Shown here piece by piece: positions 34,692 to 44,579 of a stretch of 64,000 bases of DNA (positions are counted from its first letter, which is position 1; the number at the start of each line of letters is the position of its first letter). Under the pieces are notes generated by a model. The model was given only the letters and a program-made list of their open reading frames with translations. It searched no databases and had not been told where the DNA came from. Source of the stretch: Mycobacterium sp. 852013-51886_SCH5428379 (GTDB taxonomy: Bacteria > Actinomycetota > Actinomycetes > Mycobacteriales > Mycobacteriaceae); NCBI RefSeq assembly GCF_001665575.1, contig NZ_LZSU01000017.1, positions 62,001 to 126,000 on the forward strand. Direction: 5' to 3'. The translations under genes were made by a program, and so were the position numbers.

Positions 34692-34799
34692 GTGATCGCC
34701 ATCTTCGCCATCGCGTTCGTGCTGCTCGTGCTCATCGCCGCGCTCGGCATGCCGTACTCGCAGTCCTGGTATGCCCGCTGGGGCGGCTACGACCGCTGA
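34692..34799 (+). CDS. 35-residue membrane protein upstream of cobN
   Basis: The GTG at 34692 has a strong ribosome site (AAAGGAGA, about 6 bp away) and encodes 35 residues. One hydrophobic helix (IAIFAIAFVLLVLIAALGM) is followed by an aromatic tail (SQSWYARWGGYDR). A longer frame from 34578 exists but lacks a ribosome site. Its stop is 24 bp before cobN on the same strand. I do not recognise a family. It could be a small subunit of a transporter or a membrane regulator. Confidence 0.6.
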   Translation: MIAIFAIAFVLLVLIAALGMPYSQSWYARWGGYDR

Positions 34800-34822
34800 C
34801 CGCCGTGGGGTACGAATGACGG

Positions 34823-37800
34823 GTGACCGACCCGCACCCACCGACCGTCCTGCTGCTCTCGACCTCTGACACCGATCTCATCACCGCGCGGGCCAGTGGA
34901 GCGGGGTATCGCTGGGCGAACCCCTCCCGCCTGGTCCCCGGTGAGCTCGAGGAGCTGATCGGGCAGGCGGACGCGGTGGTGGTCCGCATCCTCGGCGGAT
35001 ACCGCGCCTGGGACGAGGGCATCGACACGGTGCGCGCCAGCGGACTGCCGACGGTGGTGGTCAGCGGCGAACAGTCGCCCGACGCCGAACTCATGGGCCA
35101 CTCGACCACCCCCCAGGGCGTCGCCCTGCAGGCCCACGTCTATCTGGCGCAGGGTGGCACCGAGAATCTCGCCAACCTCCACGCCTTCCTGTCCGACACG
35201 CTGTTGATGACCGGGTTCGGCTTCGAGCCACCGGCGCCGACCCCGAAGTGGGGTGTGCTGGAGCGCGATTCGACGCAGATGGAGGGCCCGACCGTCGCGG
35301 TGCTGTACTACCGCGCTCAGCAGCTCGCCGGGAACACGGGCTACATCGATGCGCTGTGCGCGGCCATCGAGGCGGCGGGAGGGCGCGCGCTACCGGTGTA
35401 CTGCGCCTCGCTGCGCAACGCCGACCCCGACCTGCTCGCGCTGCTCGGCGAGGCCGACGCGCTCATCACCACCGTGCTCGCCGCGGGCGCCGCCACCCCG
35501 GCGAGCGTCGGCGCGGGCGGCAACGACGACAGCTGGGACGTCGCCCATCTGGCCGCGCTCGATGTGCCGATCCTGCAGGGGCTGTGCCTGACGAGTTCGC
35601 GCGAACAGTGGAACTCCAACGACGACGGTCTGTCGCCGCTCGACGTGGCCACGCAGGTCGCGGTCCCGGAGTTCGACGGCCGCATCATCACCGTCCCGTT
35701 CTCGTTCAAGGAGATCGACGACGAAGGCCTGATCTCCTATGTCGCCGACCCGGAACGCTGTGCGCGGGTGGCGGGCATCGCCCTGCGCCACGCGCGCCTG
35801 CGTCGCATCCGGCCCGAAGACAAGCGGGTCGCAGTCGTGTTCTCGGCGTATCCCACCAAGCACGCCCGCATCGGCAACGCCGTCGGGCTCGACACACCAG
35901 CCAGTGCCGTCGCGCTGCTGACCGCGATGCGCGAGGCCGGATACGACATCGGTGACGTGCCCGGAATCGAGGCGCAAGACGGTGACGCGCTGATCCACGC
36001 CCTCATCGAGCGCGGGGGCCAGGATCCGGCGTGGCTCACCGAAGGTCAGCTGACCGGCAATCCGATCCGGTTGTCCGCCAGAGACTATCGCGCATGGTTC
36101 GCCACCCTCCCCGAAGAGCTGACCGATGCGGTCACCGAGCACTGGGGACCACCACCCGGAGAGCTGTTCGTCGACCGCGGCACGGACCCCGACGGCGAGA
36201 TCGTCATCGCCGCAATGCAATCCGGCAACGTCGTGCTGATCGTGCAGCCGCCGCGCGGATTCGGCGAGAATCCGGTCGCGATCTACCACGACCCCGACCT
36301 GCCGCCGAGCCACCACTATCTCGCCGCCTACCACTGGATGACTGGCGGATTCGGCGGCTGCTTTCAAGCGGATGCGATCGTGCATCTCGGCAAGCACGGC
36401 AACCTGGAGTGGCTGCCCGGTAAAACGCTCGGCATGTCCGCGGCATGCGGCACCGACGCCGCGCTCGGCGATCTGCCGCTGATCTACCCGTTCCTGGTCA
36501 ACGATCCGGGGGAGGGCACCCAGGCCAAGCGGCGGGCGCACGCCACGCTCGTCGACCACCTCATCCCGCCGATGGCGCGCGCCGAGACCTACGGCGACAT
36601 CGCCCGTCTCGAGCAGCTGCTCGACGAACACGCCAACGTCTCCGCACTGGACCCCGGTAAGCTGCCCGCGATCCGCCAGCAGATCTGGACGCTGATGCGG
36701 GCGGCGAAGATGGACCACGATCTCGGGCTGTCCGAACGCCCCGACGAGGATTCGTTCGACGACATGCTGTTGCACGTCGACGGCTGGCTGTGCGAGATCA
36801 AGGACGTGCAGATCCGCGACGGGCTGCACATCCTGGGCGCGGCGCCGGCCGGTGAGGCTCAGCTCGACCTGGTGCTGGCGATCCTGCGCGCCCGCCAGCT
36901 GTTCGGCGGGGAACAGACGCTGCCCGGACTCCGCCAGGCCCTCGGCCTCGCCGAGGACGGACAGGACGAGCGGGTGACCGTCGACGCAGTCGAGGCGCGG
37001 GCCCGTGGCCTGGTGGCCGCGCTGCAGGACGCCGCCTGGGATCCCGCGGCCGTCGACGGGATCACCGACAATCCGGACGTCGCCGCGATCCTGCGGTTCG
37101 CCGCCACCGAGGTGGTGCCGCGGCTGGCCGGTACCTCCGAGGAGATCGCCCAGGTGCTGCGTGCCCTGGACGGCCGGTTCATCGCGGCGGGCCCGTCCGG
37201 GTCACCGCTACGCGGGCTGGTCAACGTGCTACCCACCGGCCGCAACTTCTACTCCGTCGACCCGAAGGCGGTGCCGTCACGGTTGGCGTGGGAAACCGGT
37301 GTGGCGATGGCGGATTCGCTGCTGACCCGGTACCGCGAGGATCACGGCGCGTGGCCGCGCTCGGTGGGACTGTCGGTGTGGGGGACCTCGGCGATGCGGA
37401 CCTCGGGTGACGACATCGCCGAAGTCCTCGCCCTGCTCGGGGTACGCCCGGTGTGGGACGACGCGTCGCGCCGGGTCGTCGACCTCACCCCGATGTCGCT
37501 CGAGGAACTCGGCCGACCACGCATCGACGTCACCGTGCGTATCTCCGGCTTCTTCCGCGACGCGTTCCCGCACGTGGTGGCGATGCTCGACGACGCCGTC
37601 GCGCTGGTGGCCGGGCTCGACGAATCCGACGAGGACAACTACGTCCGCGCCCACACCCAGGCCGACATCGCCCAGCACGGCGATCAAAGACGAGCCACCA
37701 CACGGATTTTCGGCTCGAAGCCGGGAACCTACGGGGCCGGGCTGCTGCAGCTCATCGACAGCCGCAACTGGCGTGACGACGCCGACCTCGCCGAGGTGTA

Positions 37801-38416
37801 CACGGCGTGGGGCGGCTTCGCGTACGGCCGCGGACTGGACGGCCGGCCCGCCGCGGAGGACATGGCCAACAGCTACCGCCGAATCGCGGTGGCGGCCAAG
37901 AACACCGACACCCGCGAACACGACATCGCCGACTCCGACGACTACTTCCAGTACCACGGCGGAATGGTCGCCACCGTGCGCGCGCTGACCGGTAAGGCGC
38001 CCGCTGCCTACATCGGCGACAACACCCGCCCGGACGCCGTGCGCACGCGCACACTGTCGGAGGAGACCACCCGCGTGTTCCGCGCCCGCGTGGTGAACCC
38101 CCGCTGGATCACCGCGATGCGCAGGCACGGCTACAAAGGCGCCTTCGAGATGGCGGCCACCGTCGACTACCTCTTCGGCTACGACGCCACCGCCCATGTG
38201 ATGGCCGACTGGATGTACGACCGGCTGTCCCAGGAATACGTCCTCGATGCGGAGAACCGCAAGTTCATGGAGGAGTCGAATCCGTGGGCGCTGCACGGGA
38301 TGGCCGAACGATTGCTGGAGGCCGCCGGCCGCGGGATGTGGGCCGAACCCGATCCGGCGACCCTGGACGGTCTGCGCCAGGTGCTGCTCGAGACCGAAGG
38401 GGATCTCGAAGGCTGA
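34823..38416 (+). CDS. cobN: Cobaltochelatase subunit CobN
   Basis: CobN is the large subunit of the ATP-dependent chelatase (CobN-CobS-CobT) that inserts cobalt into hydrogenobyrinate a,c-diamide in the aerobic pathway. The 1197-residue length and motifs such as HLGKHGNLEWLPGKTLGMS, NVLPTGRNFYSVDPKAVPS and VTVRISGFFRDAFPHVVAMLDDAV are typical of the CobN/BchH family. GTG 34823 is the first start after the small membrane gene. It is separated from the other cob genes by the TauD and transporter genes. CobS and CobT are not in the window, and I found no cobalamin riboswitch upstream. Confidence 0.97.
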   Translation: MTDPHPPTVLLLSTSDTDLITARASGAGYRWANPSRLVPGELEELIGQADAVVVRILGGYRAWDEGIDTVRASGLPTVVVSGEQSPDAELMGHSTTPQGVALQAHVYLAQGGTENLANLHAFLSDTLLMTGFGFEPPAPTPKWGVLERDSTQMEGPTVAVLYYRAQQLAGNTGYIDALCAAIEAAGGRALPVYCASLRNADPDLLALLGEADALITTVLAAGAATPASVGAGGNDDSWDVAHLAALDVPILQGLCLTSSREQWNSNDDGLSPLDVATQVAVPEFDGRIITVPFSFKEIDDEGLISYVADPERCARVAGIALRHARLRRIRPEDKRVAVVFSAYPTKHARIGNAVGLDTPASAVALLTAMREAGYDIGDVPGIEAQDGDALIHALIERGGQDPAWLTEGQLTGNPIRLSARDYRAWFATLPEELTDAVTEHWGPPPGELFVDRGTDPDGEIVIAAMQSGNVVLIVQPPRGFGENPVAIYHDPDLPPSHHYLAAYHWMTGGFGGCFQADAIVHLGKHGNLEWLPGKTLGMSAACGTDAALGDLPLIYPFLVNDPGEGTQAKRRAHATLVDHLIPPMARAETYGDIARLEQLLDEHANVSALDPGKLPAIRQQIWTLMRAAKMDHDLGLSERPDEDSFDDMLLHVDGWLCEIKDVQIRDGLHILGAAPAGEAQLDLVLAILRARQLFGGEQTLPGLRQALGLAEDGQDERVTVDAVEARARGLVAALQDAAWDPAAVDGITDNPDVAAILRFAATEVVPRLAGTSEEIAQVLRALDGRFIAAGPSGSPLRGLVNVLPTGRNFYSVDPKAVPSRLAWETGVAMADSLLTRYREDHGAWPRSVGLSVWGTSAMRTSGDDIAEVLALLGVRPVWDDASRRVVDLTPMSLEELGRPRIDVTVRISGFFRDAFPHVVAMLDDAVALVAGLDESDEDNYVRAHTQADIAQHGDQRRATTRIFGSKPGTYGAGLLQLIDSRNWRDDADLAEVYTAWGGFAYGRGLDGRPAAEDMANSYRRIAVAAKNTDTREHDIADSDDYFQYHGGMVATVRALTGKAPAAYIGDNTRPDAVRTRTLSEETTRVFRARVVNPRWITAMRRHGYKGAFEMAATVDYLFGYDATAHVMADWMYDRLSQEYVLDAENRKFMEESNPWALHGMAERLLEAAGRGMWAEPDPATLDGLRQVLLETEGDLEG

Positions 38417-38430
38417 CCCGCGCCGGCGGC

Positions 38431-38436
38431 TAGATT
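38431..38436 (+). promoter_or_regulatory. -10 hexamer of the first PPOX gene, leaderless type
   Basis: TAGATT lies 7 bp before the ATG at 38444, giving a probable leaderless transcript separate from cobN. Confidence 0.45.
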
Positions 38437-38443
38437 TGATCAC

Positions 38444-38824
38444 ATGGCCGCCACCTTCGCCGACGTCGCGAAATCCGAATACATCCTGCTCACCACGTTC
38501 ACCAAGGACGGCAGGCCGAAGCCGACGGCGATCTGGGCCGTGCCCAAAGGCGACGGCCTCATCGCGATCACCCAGGAGAAGTCGTGGAAGGTCAAGCGGA
38601 TCCGCAACACCTCGCGGGTCACCATCGCACCCTGCGACCGCGCCGGGAAACCGAAGGGTGAGGCCGTCGAGGCGGTCGCGTCGATCCTGGACAAATCCGC
38701 CAACGGCGCCACGTACGACGCGCTGGGCCGCCGCTACGGTCTGCTCGGTAAGACGTTCAACGTTTTCTCGAAGCTGCGCGGGGGCATGAAGAACAACGTG
38801 ACCATCGAGATCAAGCCGGCCTGA
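38444..38824 (+). CDS. PPOX-class F420-dependent oxidoreductase (first of a pair)
   Basis: The 126-residue split-barrel protein contains FADVAKSEYILLTTFTKDGRPKPTAIW and the SWKVKRIRNTSRVTIAPCD strand, typical of F420-binding PPOX proteins (the Rv2061c position after cobN). It probably dimerises and uses F420H2 to reduce an unknown substrate. The next gene, 5 bp downstream, is a clear paralogue. Confidence 0.85.
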   Translation: MAATFADVAKSEYILLTTFTKDGRPKPTAIWAVPKGDGLIAITQEKSWKVKRIRNTSRVTIAPCDRAGKPKGEAVEAVASILDKSANGATYDALGRRYGLLGKTFNVFSKLRGGMKNNVTIEIKPA

Positions 38825-38829
38825 CTCCG

Positions 38830-39222
38830 GTGTCCGAGACCACGCCCACCTTCAAAGACGTCTACGGCGAGAAGTATCTGCTGCTGACGACGTTCACGAA
38901 GGACGGCAGACCCAAACCGACGCCGGTGTGGGGGGTGCCCGACGGCGACCGCCTGCTCATCAGCACCGACGCCGGCTCATGGAAGACCAAGCGCATCAAC
39001 AACACTCCGCGCGTGACGATCCAGAAGTGCGGTGTGCTCGGCAAACCCAAAGGCGACCCCGTGGAGGCGGTGGCCCGCAACCTGCCGGCCTCCGAAACCC
39101 GCCGGGTCTTCGACATGGTGACCAGACGCTACTGGTGGCACGCCTGGTGGTGGATTCCGCAGGCGCTCATCCGCGGCGGCGTCGACAAGGTGCACGCCGC
39201 CATCGAGGTGAAGCCCGCCTAA
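38830..39222 (+). CDS. PPOX-class F420-dependent oxidoreductase (second of a pair)
   Basis: This 130-residue paralogue of the gene before shares LLLTTFTKDGRPKPTPVW, SWKTKRINNTPRVTIQKC and GKPKGDPVEAVA, so the pair arose by tandem duplication. The C-terminal part differs, with a Trp-rich stretch (YWWHAWWWIPQ) that could form a different substrate pocket or membrane contact. The start is GTG. Its last 4 bp overlap the end of the convergent hydrolase gene. Confidence 0.83.
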   Translation: MSETTPTFKDVYGEKYLLLTTFTKDGRPKPTPVWGVPDGDRLLISTDAGSWKTKRINNTPRVTIQKCGVLGKPKGDPVEAVARNLPASETRRVFDMVTRRYWWHAWWWIPQALIRGGVDKVHAAIEVKPA

Positions 39223-39938
39223 GCGGGCAGGTGTGCGTCGAAGAACGCGAACACCCGCCGCCAGGCGTCCTCGGTCGCGGCGTCGTCGTAGCCGAATCCG
39301 GTGACCCGTAGCAGCGGCTGCGCCGGCAGGCGATTGGCGAAGCTGTGTCCCGCCTGGGGATAGACCTTGATGTCTGCGGGCACGCCCTTGGCTCGGACGG
39401 CAGAGGCGAGCTTCTCGGGCGCTCCGCGGCCCAGCGGGTCGCGCCGGCCGTAACTCGCCACGATCGGGCACGACACATCGAGCAGATCGTCCAGGTTCTT
39501 GGGCAGCGGCACCCCGTAGAACGGAGCGGCGGCGCCGAAGTTGCCCGCCCCGAGCAGCAGCGCGAACTGGCCGCCCATGCAGAAGCCGGCGATCGCCACC
39601 GCCCCCGAACACTCCGGCAGCGCGACGAGGTGGTCACGCGTGGCGAGCAGGTCGTCGAACACGCGACCCTGCTGGGCGAGCAGCTCGCGGAACACCCGGG
39701 TGATGCAGCGCGCCCGGCCGCCACGGCTGTACAGGTTGGGTGCGAGCGCAACGTATCCCGCCGCGGCGACGCGCGCCACGATCGCCTCGTTGTCGGCGCT
39801 GATCCCGGCCGCGTCGTGCACCACGACGACGCCGGGGCGGGGGCCCTGCTGCGCGGTGACGCCGTCGGGTCGGCCGAGCAGCGCGTCGATGCGTCCGTCC
39901 GGGGTGTCGACGCGGACCGTGGTCACCGTTTCCGTCAC
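39219..39938 (-). CDS. Dienelactone hydrolase family protein
   Basis: The 239-residue alpha/beta hydrolase has the dienelactone-hydrolase nucleophile motif GFCMGGQ (Cys in place of Ser), the acidic residue in SYGRRDPLG and His in QAGHSFAN. The natural substrate is unknown; the classical family member opens dienelactones in chloroaromatic breakdown. The position fits Rv2054, upstream of fxsA and divergent from it. Confidence 0.88.
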   Translation of the reverse strand: MTETVTTVRVDTPDGRIDALLGRPDGVTAQQGPRPGVVVVHDAAGISADNEAIVARVAAAGYVALAPNLYSRGGRARCITRVFRELLAQQGRVFDDLLATRDHLVALPECSGAVAIAGFCMGGQFALLLGAGNFGAAAPFYGVPLPKNLDDLLDVSCPIVASYGRRDPLGRGAPEKLASAVRAKGVPADIKVYPQAGHSFANRLPAQPLLRVTGFGYDDAATEDAWRRVFAFFDAHLPA

Positions 39939-39997
39939 GGATCAGAATCTACGGCCCGCACCCGGAACCACCACGGAAAATCGCACGTTGAACGGAT

Positions 39998-40459
39998 ATG
40001 GCAAAGCGGCTGTTCCTGCTGTACGCGTTGGTCGAACTCGCGGTCGTTGTCGCGCTGGTGGCGACGATCGGGCTCGGCTGGACCCTGCTGCTCGCACTCG
40101 GCGCGTCCGTCCTGGGGCTGCTGTTGGCCGGATCACAGCTCAAACGTCACCTGCAGCGGCTGCGTTCCGGACTGACCGCCCAGACCGCGCAGGGTGCCGT
40201 CACCGACGGCGCGCTGGTCGCGCTCGGCTCGGTACTCGTCATCGTGCCCGGACTGGCCAGCACTGTGCTCGGCGCCCTGCTGCTGCTCCCGCCGACCCGC
40301 GCGGCCGCCCGGCCCGTGGTGACCGCGATGGCCGGCAGGCGGATGCCGCTGATCGTCACCACCACCTCGTCGGGCGCTCGCCGCCCCGACTACATCGACG
40401 GTGAGGTCATCGACGTGGTGGACGTCGAACAGACCGCGGTGCAGCGTCGCGCGGACTGA
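39998..40459 (+). CDS. fxsA: FxsA-family membrane protein
   Basis: The 153-residue protein has three to four hydrophobic helices in its first 100 residues (LFLLYALVELAVVVALVATIG and onward) and the FxsA pattern GALVALGSVLVIVPGLASTVLGALLLLPPTR. FxsA relieves phage F exclusion in E. coli; the cellular role is unknown. The cytoplasmic tail is hydrophilic and ends in VDVEQTAVQRRAD. It is divergent from the dienelactone hydrolase gene. Confidence 0.85.
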   Translation: MAKRLFLLYALVELAVVVALVATIGLGWTLLLALGASVLGLLLAGSQLKRHLQRLRSGLTAQTAQGAVTDGALVALGSVLVIVPGLASTVLGALLLLPPTRAAARPVVTAMAGRRMPLIVTTTSSGARRPDYIDGEVIDVVDVEQTAVQRRAD

Positions 40460-40465
40460 ACCGGT

Positions 40466-40471
40466 TAGCCT
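40466..40471 (+). promoter_or_regulatory. -10 hexamer of the amidohydrolase gene
   Basis: TAGCCT lies 9 bp before the GTG at 40481, consistent with a leaderless or very short leader. Confidence 0.35.
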
Positions 40472-40480
40472 GTCGGCGCC

Positions 40481-42073
40481 GTGACGACACTGTTCATCAA
40501 CGGGCGGGTGCACACCCCCGCCCAACCCGACGCGACCGCGATGGCGGTCCGCGACGGCACCGTGGCCTGGCTGGGTAGCGACGACGTCGGACGCGCCCAG
40601 TTCCCCGACGCCCGGGTCGTCGATCTCGACGGTGGTTTCGTCGCGCCCGCCTTCGTCGACAGCCACGTCCACCTCACCGCCACCGGCCTGACGCTCGCCG
40701 GTCTCGACCTGCGCACCACCACCTCGCTGCGCGACTGCCTGGACCGGATCACCGACCACGCCCGCCGTCACCCCGACGGCGTGCTGTGGGGCCACGGCTG
40801 GGACGAGACGCGCTGGCCCGAACCTACGGCGCCCAGTACCGACGATCTCGACCGCGCCGCCGGCGGACGGGCGGTGTACCTGTCGCGCGTCGACGTGCAC
40901 TCGGCGGCGGCGTCGACAGCGCTGCGTACGCAGACGCCCGGACTGGAGACGGCGCGCGGCCACCATCCGCAGCGGCCCGTCACCGCCGACGCCCACCACC
41001 TGGTGCGTGCCGCCGCCCGCGCCGCCCTGACACCCACCCAGCGGGATCAGGCCCGGCGCGCCGCGCTCGACGCAGCGGCCGCCCACGGGATCGTCGCGGT
41101 CCACGAATGCGCGGGGCCGCAGATCGGCGGTCTGGACGACTGGCTGGAGCTGCGCGCGCTCGATCACGGCGTGCAGATCACCGGCTACTGGGGCGAGCCG
41201 GCCACCGACGCGGCGCATGCCCGGGAACTGCTCGACCGCAGTGGCGCGCACGGGCTGGCAGGGGACCTGTTCGTCGACGGCGCACTCGGCTCGCGCACCG
41301 CGTGGCTGCACGAGCCGTACGCCGACGCACCGGGCGAATGCGGTAACACCTATCTCGACGCCGAGGCCGTCACCGCCCATCTGCGCGCCTGCACCGGCGC
41401 GGGAATCACCGCCGGATTCCACGTCATCGGCGACGCCGCGGTGACCACGGTCGTCGACGCCCTCGCCCGCGTCGTCGACGAGTTCGGCGGCCCGGCGGTG
41501 GCGCGGTGCGGCCACCGGCTCGAGCATCTGGAGATGGTCACCGCCGAGCAGGCCGACCGGCTCGGGGCCTGGGGCGTCATCGCGAGTCTGCAGCCGCATT
41601 TCGACGCGCTGTGGGGCGGTCCCGACGGGATGTACGCCCAGCGGCTCGGGCCGGACCGAGCGGCCGGATTGAACCCGTTCGCGCTGTTAGCATCCCGAGG
41701 CGTGCCCCTCGCGTTCGGCTCGGACTCGCCCGTCACCGACATGAATCCCTGGTCCAGCGTGCGCGCAGCCAGCAGGCACCAGACGCCGGGCAGTGCCATC
41801 TCGTTGCGTGCCGCGTTCGCCGCGGCAACCCGGGGCGGCTGGCGCGCCGGCGGCGTCCGGGACGGCGTGACCGGCACGCTGGTGCCAGGTGCGTCCGCCT
41901 CCTACGCCGTCTGGGACGCCGACCACCTCGAGGTCAGCGCACCGGCCGACTCGGTGCAGCGCTGGTCCACCGATCCGCGGGCGCGGGTGCCCGCGCTCCC
42001 ACGCCTGGGCCCCGAGGATGCGACGCCCCGCTGCCGGCAGACGGTGCACCGGGGTGTCGTGATCCATGGCTGA
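40481..42073 (+). CDS. YtcJ-like metal-dependent amidohydrolase
   Basis: The 530-residue protein is of the amidohydrolase superfamily, YtcJ-like group. The N-terminal beta-sandwich is followed by the metal motif DSHVHL (about residues 59-64), a central region with [15 protein letters not shown], two His in GFHVIGDAA and CGHRLEHLE, and the catalytic Asp in [13 protein letters not shown]. It probably hydrolyses an amide or N-formyl bond of unknown identity. It overlaps lnt by 8 bp, so the two are probably co-transcribed. Confidence 0.9.
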   Translation: MTTLFINGRVHTPAQPDATAMAVRDGTVAWLGSDDVGRAQFPDARVVDLDGGFVAPAFVDSHVHLTATGLTLAGLDLRTTTSLRDCLDRITDHARRHPDGVLWGHGWDETRWPEPTAPSTDDLDRAAGGRAVYLSRVDVHSAAASTALRTQTPGLETARGHHPQRPVTADAHHLVRAAARAALTPTQRDQARRAALDAAAAHGIVAVHECAGPQIGGLDDWLELRALDHGVQITGYWGEPATDAAHARELLDRSGAHGLAGDLFVDGALGSRTAWLHEPYADAPGECGNTYLDAEAVTAHLRACTGAGITAGFHVIGDAAVTTVVDALARVVDEFGGPAVARCGHRLEHLEMVTAEQADRLGAWGVIASLQPHFDALWGGPDGMYAQRLGPDRAAGLNPFALLASRGVPLAFGSDSPVTDMNPWSSVRAASRHQTPGSAISLRAAFAAATRGGWRAGGVRDGVTGTLVPGASASYAVWDADHLEVSAPADSVQRWSTDPRARVPALPRLGPEDATPRCRQTVHRGVVIHG

Positions 42074-43805
42074 CGTCGTTCAGGCGCTCGACGCGGCGGA
42101 GTCTCCGCCCCGGCGGTGGGCGCAGCGGGCCCGCCGGCTGGGCCGCGGCACCCTCGACCGGATCGTGCAGCTGGGCGTCACCGTGGCCGCAGGGCTCCTG
42201 CTGTGCGTCAGCTTCCCGCCCTTCGGCTGGTGGTACTGCGCATTCCTCGGCCTGGCCCTGCTGGCGTGGGTGCTGACCCGCGACACCACGACCACCGCGG
42301 GCGGCTTCGGGTACGGCTACCTGTTCGGGCTGGCGTTCTACATCCCGTTGCTGCCGTGGATCAGCGGGCTCGTCGGCGCCGGACCCTGGCTCGGGCTGGC
42401 CGCCGTCGAAGCGCTGTTCCCCGCGCTGTTCGGGGCGCTGGCGGTGATCGTGCGCCGGCTCAAGGGCTGGCCGCTGTGGTTCGCGGCCCTGTGGGTCGGC
42501 CAGGAGTGGCTCAAGTCGAGCGTGCCGTTCGGCGGCTTCCCGTGGGGAGTCGTCGGCTTCAGCCAGACCACCAGCCCTGTGCTGGCGCTGGCCCAGCTCG
42601 GCGGCGCTCCGCTGGTGTCGTTCGCGGTCGCCCTCGTCGGCTTCAGCCTGACCGCGCTCACCGTCGAGATCGTCGCGTGGCTGCGGCACAGCGACACCCA
42701 CCGCGCGGCTCCGCCCGCCGTCGTGCTGCCCGGCCTGGCGATCGCGGTAACGATGCTCGGAACCGCCGTGATCTGGCCGCAGGTCCGGCACGCGGCGACC
42801 GGCGCCGTGGACGATCAGCCGGTCACCGTCGCCGCGGTGCAGGGCAACGTGCCGCGGCTCGGCCTGGACTTCAACGCGCAACGTCGCGCGGTGCTGGACA
42901 ACCACGTCGAGGAGACCCTGCGGCTCGCCGAGGACGTCCGGGCGGGAAGGGCGCCGCAACCCATGGTGGTGGTGTGGCCCGAGAACTCCTCGGACATCGA
43001 TCCGCTGGCCAACCCGGACGCCGCGGCGCAGATCTCGGCCGCCGCACAGGCGATCGACGCACCGATCCTCGTCGGCGGCGTCGTCCGCGCACCCGACTAC
43101 ACCCCCGAGCATCCGGTGTCGACGAACACGGTCATCGTGTGGAATCCGGACACCGGTCCCGCCGACCGCCACGACAAGAAGATCGTGCAACCGTTCGGCG
43201 AGTACCTGCCCTGGCGGGACTTCTTCAGCAAGCTCTCCCCGTACGCCGAACGGGCGGGCTACTTCCGGCCCGGCGACGGCGACGGGGTGGTGACCGCGGC
43301 CGGCGTGCCGATCGGCGTCACCACCTGCTGGGAGGTGATCTTCGACCGGGCGGCGCGGGAGTCGGTGCTCGGTGGCGCGCAGATCCTTGCGGTCCCGGCC
43401 AACAACGCCACCTTCACCGAGGCGATGAGCGAACAGCAGCTCGCGTTCAGCCGCCTGCGCGCGGTCGAGCACGACCGGTTCGTCGTGACCGCGGGCACGA
43501 CCGGTATCAGCGCGATCATCGCGCCGGACGGCCGGGAGCTGGCCCGAACCCAGTTCTTCGAACCCGCCTACCTCGACCGCCAGATCCGGTTGAAGACGGA
43601 TCTGACACCGGCGACGCGATGGGGCCCGGCGCTCCAGGCGGTGCTGGTCGCCGTCGGTTTTGCCGCTGTGGCAGCGGTTGTGATCGCCGCCATACTGCAC
43701 AATGGACACTTCGTATCCGCGATGCGGCGTCGCCGCAGTGCCGCCCTGAGCCCGACTGAAACCGAGCCGCCCCGAGCGGGTGGCGACGATGGAGGACCGT
43801 CATGA
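42066..43805 (+). CDS. lnt: Apolipoprotein N-acyltransferase Lnt
   Basis: Lnt adds the third acyl chain to the N-terminal cysteine of lipoproteins in the membrane. The 579 residues show an N-terminal region with six or more transmembrane helices (about 25-240), then a nitrilase-like domain with the Glu-Lys-Cys triad: Glu in VVWPENS, Lys in [12 protein letters not shown] and Cys in TTCWEVIF. A last transmembrane helix and basic tail follow. In M. tuberculosis this enzyme is fused to Ppm1 (Rv2051c); here ppm1 is a separate gene overlapping by 4 bp. Several lipoproteins in this window are likely substrates. Confidence 0.95.
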   Translation: MADVVQALDAAESPPRRWAQRARRLGRGTLDRIVQLGVTVAAGLLLCVSFPPFGWWYCAFLGLALLAWVLTRDTTTTAGGFGYGYLFGLAFYIPLLPWISGLVGAGPWLGLAAVEALFPALFGALAVIVRRLKGWPLWFAALWVGQEWLKSSVPFGGFPWGVVGFSQTTSPVLALAQLGGAPLVSFAVALVGFSLTALTVEIVAWLRHSDTHRAAPPAVVLPGLAIAVTMLGTAVIWPQVRHAATGAVDDQPVTVAAVQGNVPRLGLDFNAQRRAVLDNHVEETLRLAEDVRAGRAPQPMVVVWPENSSDIDPLANPDAAAQISAAAQAIDAPILVGGVVRAPDYTPEHPVSTNTVIVWNPDTGPADRHDKKIVQPFGEYLPWRDFFSKLSPYAERAGYFRPGDGDGVVTAAGVPIGVTTCWEVIFDRAARESVLGGAQILAVPANNATFTEAMSEQQLAFSRLRAVEHDRFVVTAGTTGISAIIAPDGRELARTQFFEPAYLDRQIRLKTDLTPATRWGPALQAVLVAVGFAAVAAVVIAAILHNGHFVSAMRRRRSAALSPTETEPPRAGGDDGGPS

Positions 43806-44578
43806 CCAGTCCCATGCCCGGGGCTGCCCGGCCGAGTCAGCGCACGCTGGTCATCATCCCGACCTACAACGAACGGGAGAACCTACCGCTCATCGTGCGC
43901 CGCGTGCACGACGCGTGCCCCGGTGTGCACATCCTGGTGGTCGACGACGGCAGTCCCGACGGCACCGGTGAGCTGGCCGACGAACTCGCGCTCAACGATC
44001 CTGACCGGATTCACGTCATGCACCGAAAGTCCAAGGACGGACTGGGGGCGGCGTATCTGGCCGGATTCGCCTGGGGGATGAACCGGCAGTACTCGGTGTT
44101 GGTGGAGATGGACGCCGACGGCAGCCACGCTCCCGAACAGCTACACCGGCTGCTCGACGCCATCGACGGCGGCGCCGACCTGGTGATCGGGTCGCGCTAC
44201 GTGCCCGGCGGCGCCATCCGCAACTGGCCGCGACGTCGCTATGCGTTGTCGAAGACGGCCAACACCTACGCCCGGGTGTTGCTCGGGGTGGGGATCCGCG
44301 ACATCACCGCCGGCTACCGCGCCTATCGCCGCGAGGTGCTGGAAAAGCTCGACCTGTCGGCGGTCGACTCCAAGGGCTACTGCTTCCAGATCGACCTGAC
44401 GTGGCGCACCATCAACAACGGGTTCACGGTCGTCGAGGTGCCCATCACGTTCTCCGAGCGGGAACTCGGACAGTCGAAGATGAGTGGGTCGAACATCCGC
44501 GAAGCGCTGTTCAAGGTCGCGGATTGGGGAATCCGCGGACGCCTCGATCGCGCCCGCGGATTCGACTACCGGCGGTAG
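43802..44578 (+). CDS. ppm1: Polyprenol monophosphomannose synthase Ppm1
   Basis: The 258-residue GT2-family glycosyltransferase moves mannose from GDP-mannose to polyprenyl phosphate, supplying the donor for LAM/LM and protein mannosylation. Motifs: [26 protein letters not shown], the metal-binding DADGSH ([13 protein letters not shown]) and [15 protein letters not shown]. It has no transmembrane domain of its own and presumably relies on Lnt for membrane location, as in M. smegmatis. It is coupled to lnt (ATGA) and convergent with rbpA. Confidence 0.95.
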   Translation: MTSPMPGAARPSQRTLVIIPTYNERENLPLIVRRVHDACPGVHILVVDDGSPDGTGELADELALNDPDRIHVMHRKSKDGLGAAYLAGFAWGMNRQYSVLVEMDADGSHAPEQLHRLLDAIDGGADLVIGSRYVPGGAIRNWPRRRYALSKTANTYARVLLGVGIRDITAGYRAYRREVLEKLDLSAVDSKGYCFQIDLTWRTINNGFTVVEVPITFSERELGQSKMSGSNIREALFKVADWGIRGRLDRARGFDYRR

Positions 44579-44579
44579 C

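Noticed and set aside
34540..34822. Cobalamin riboswitch upstream of cobN
   Set aside because: No B12-box-like or kissing-loop arrangement could be recognised; the gap holds a terminator, a palindrome and a small gene instead.
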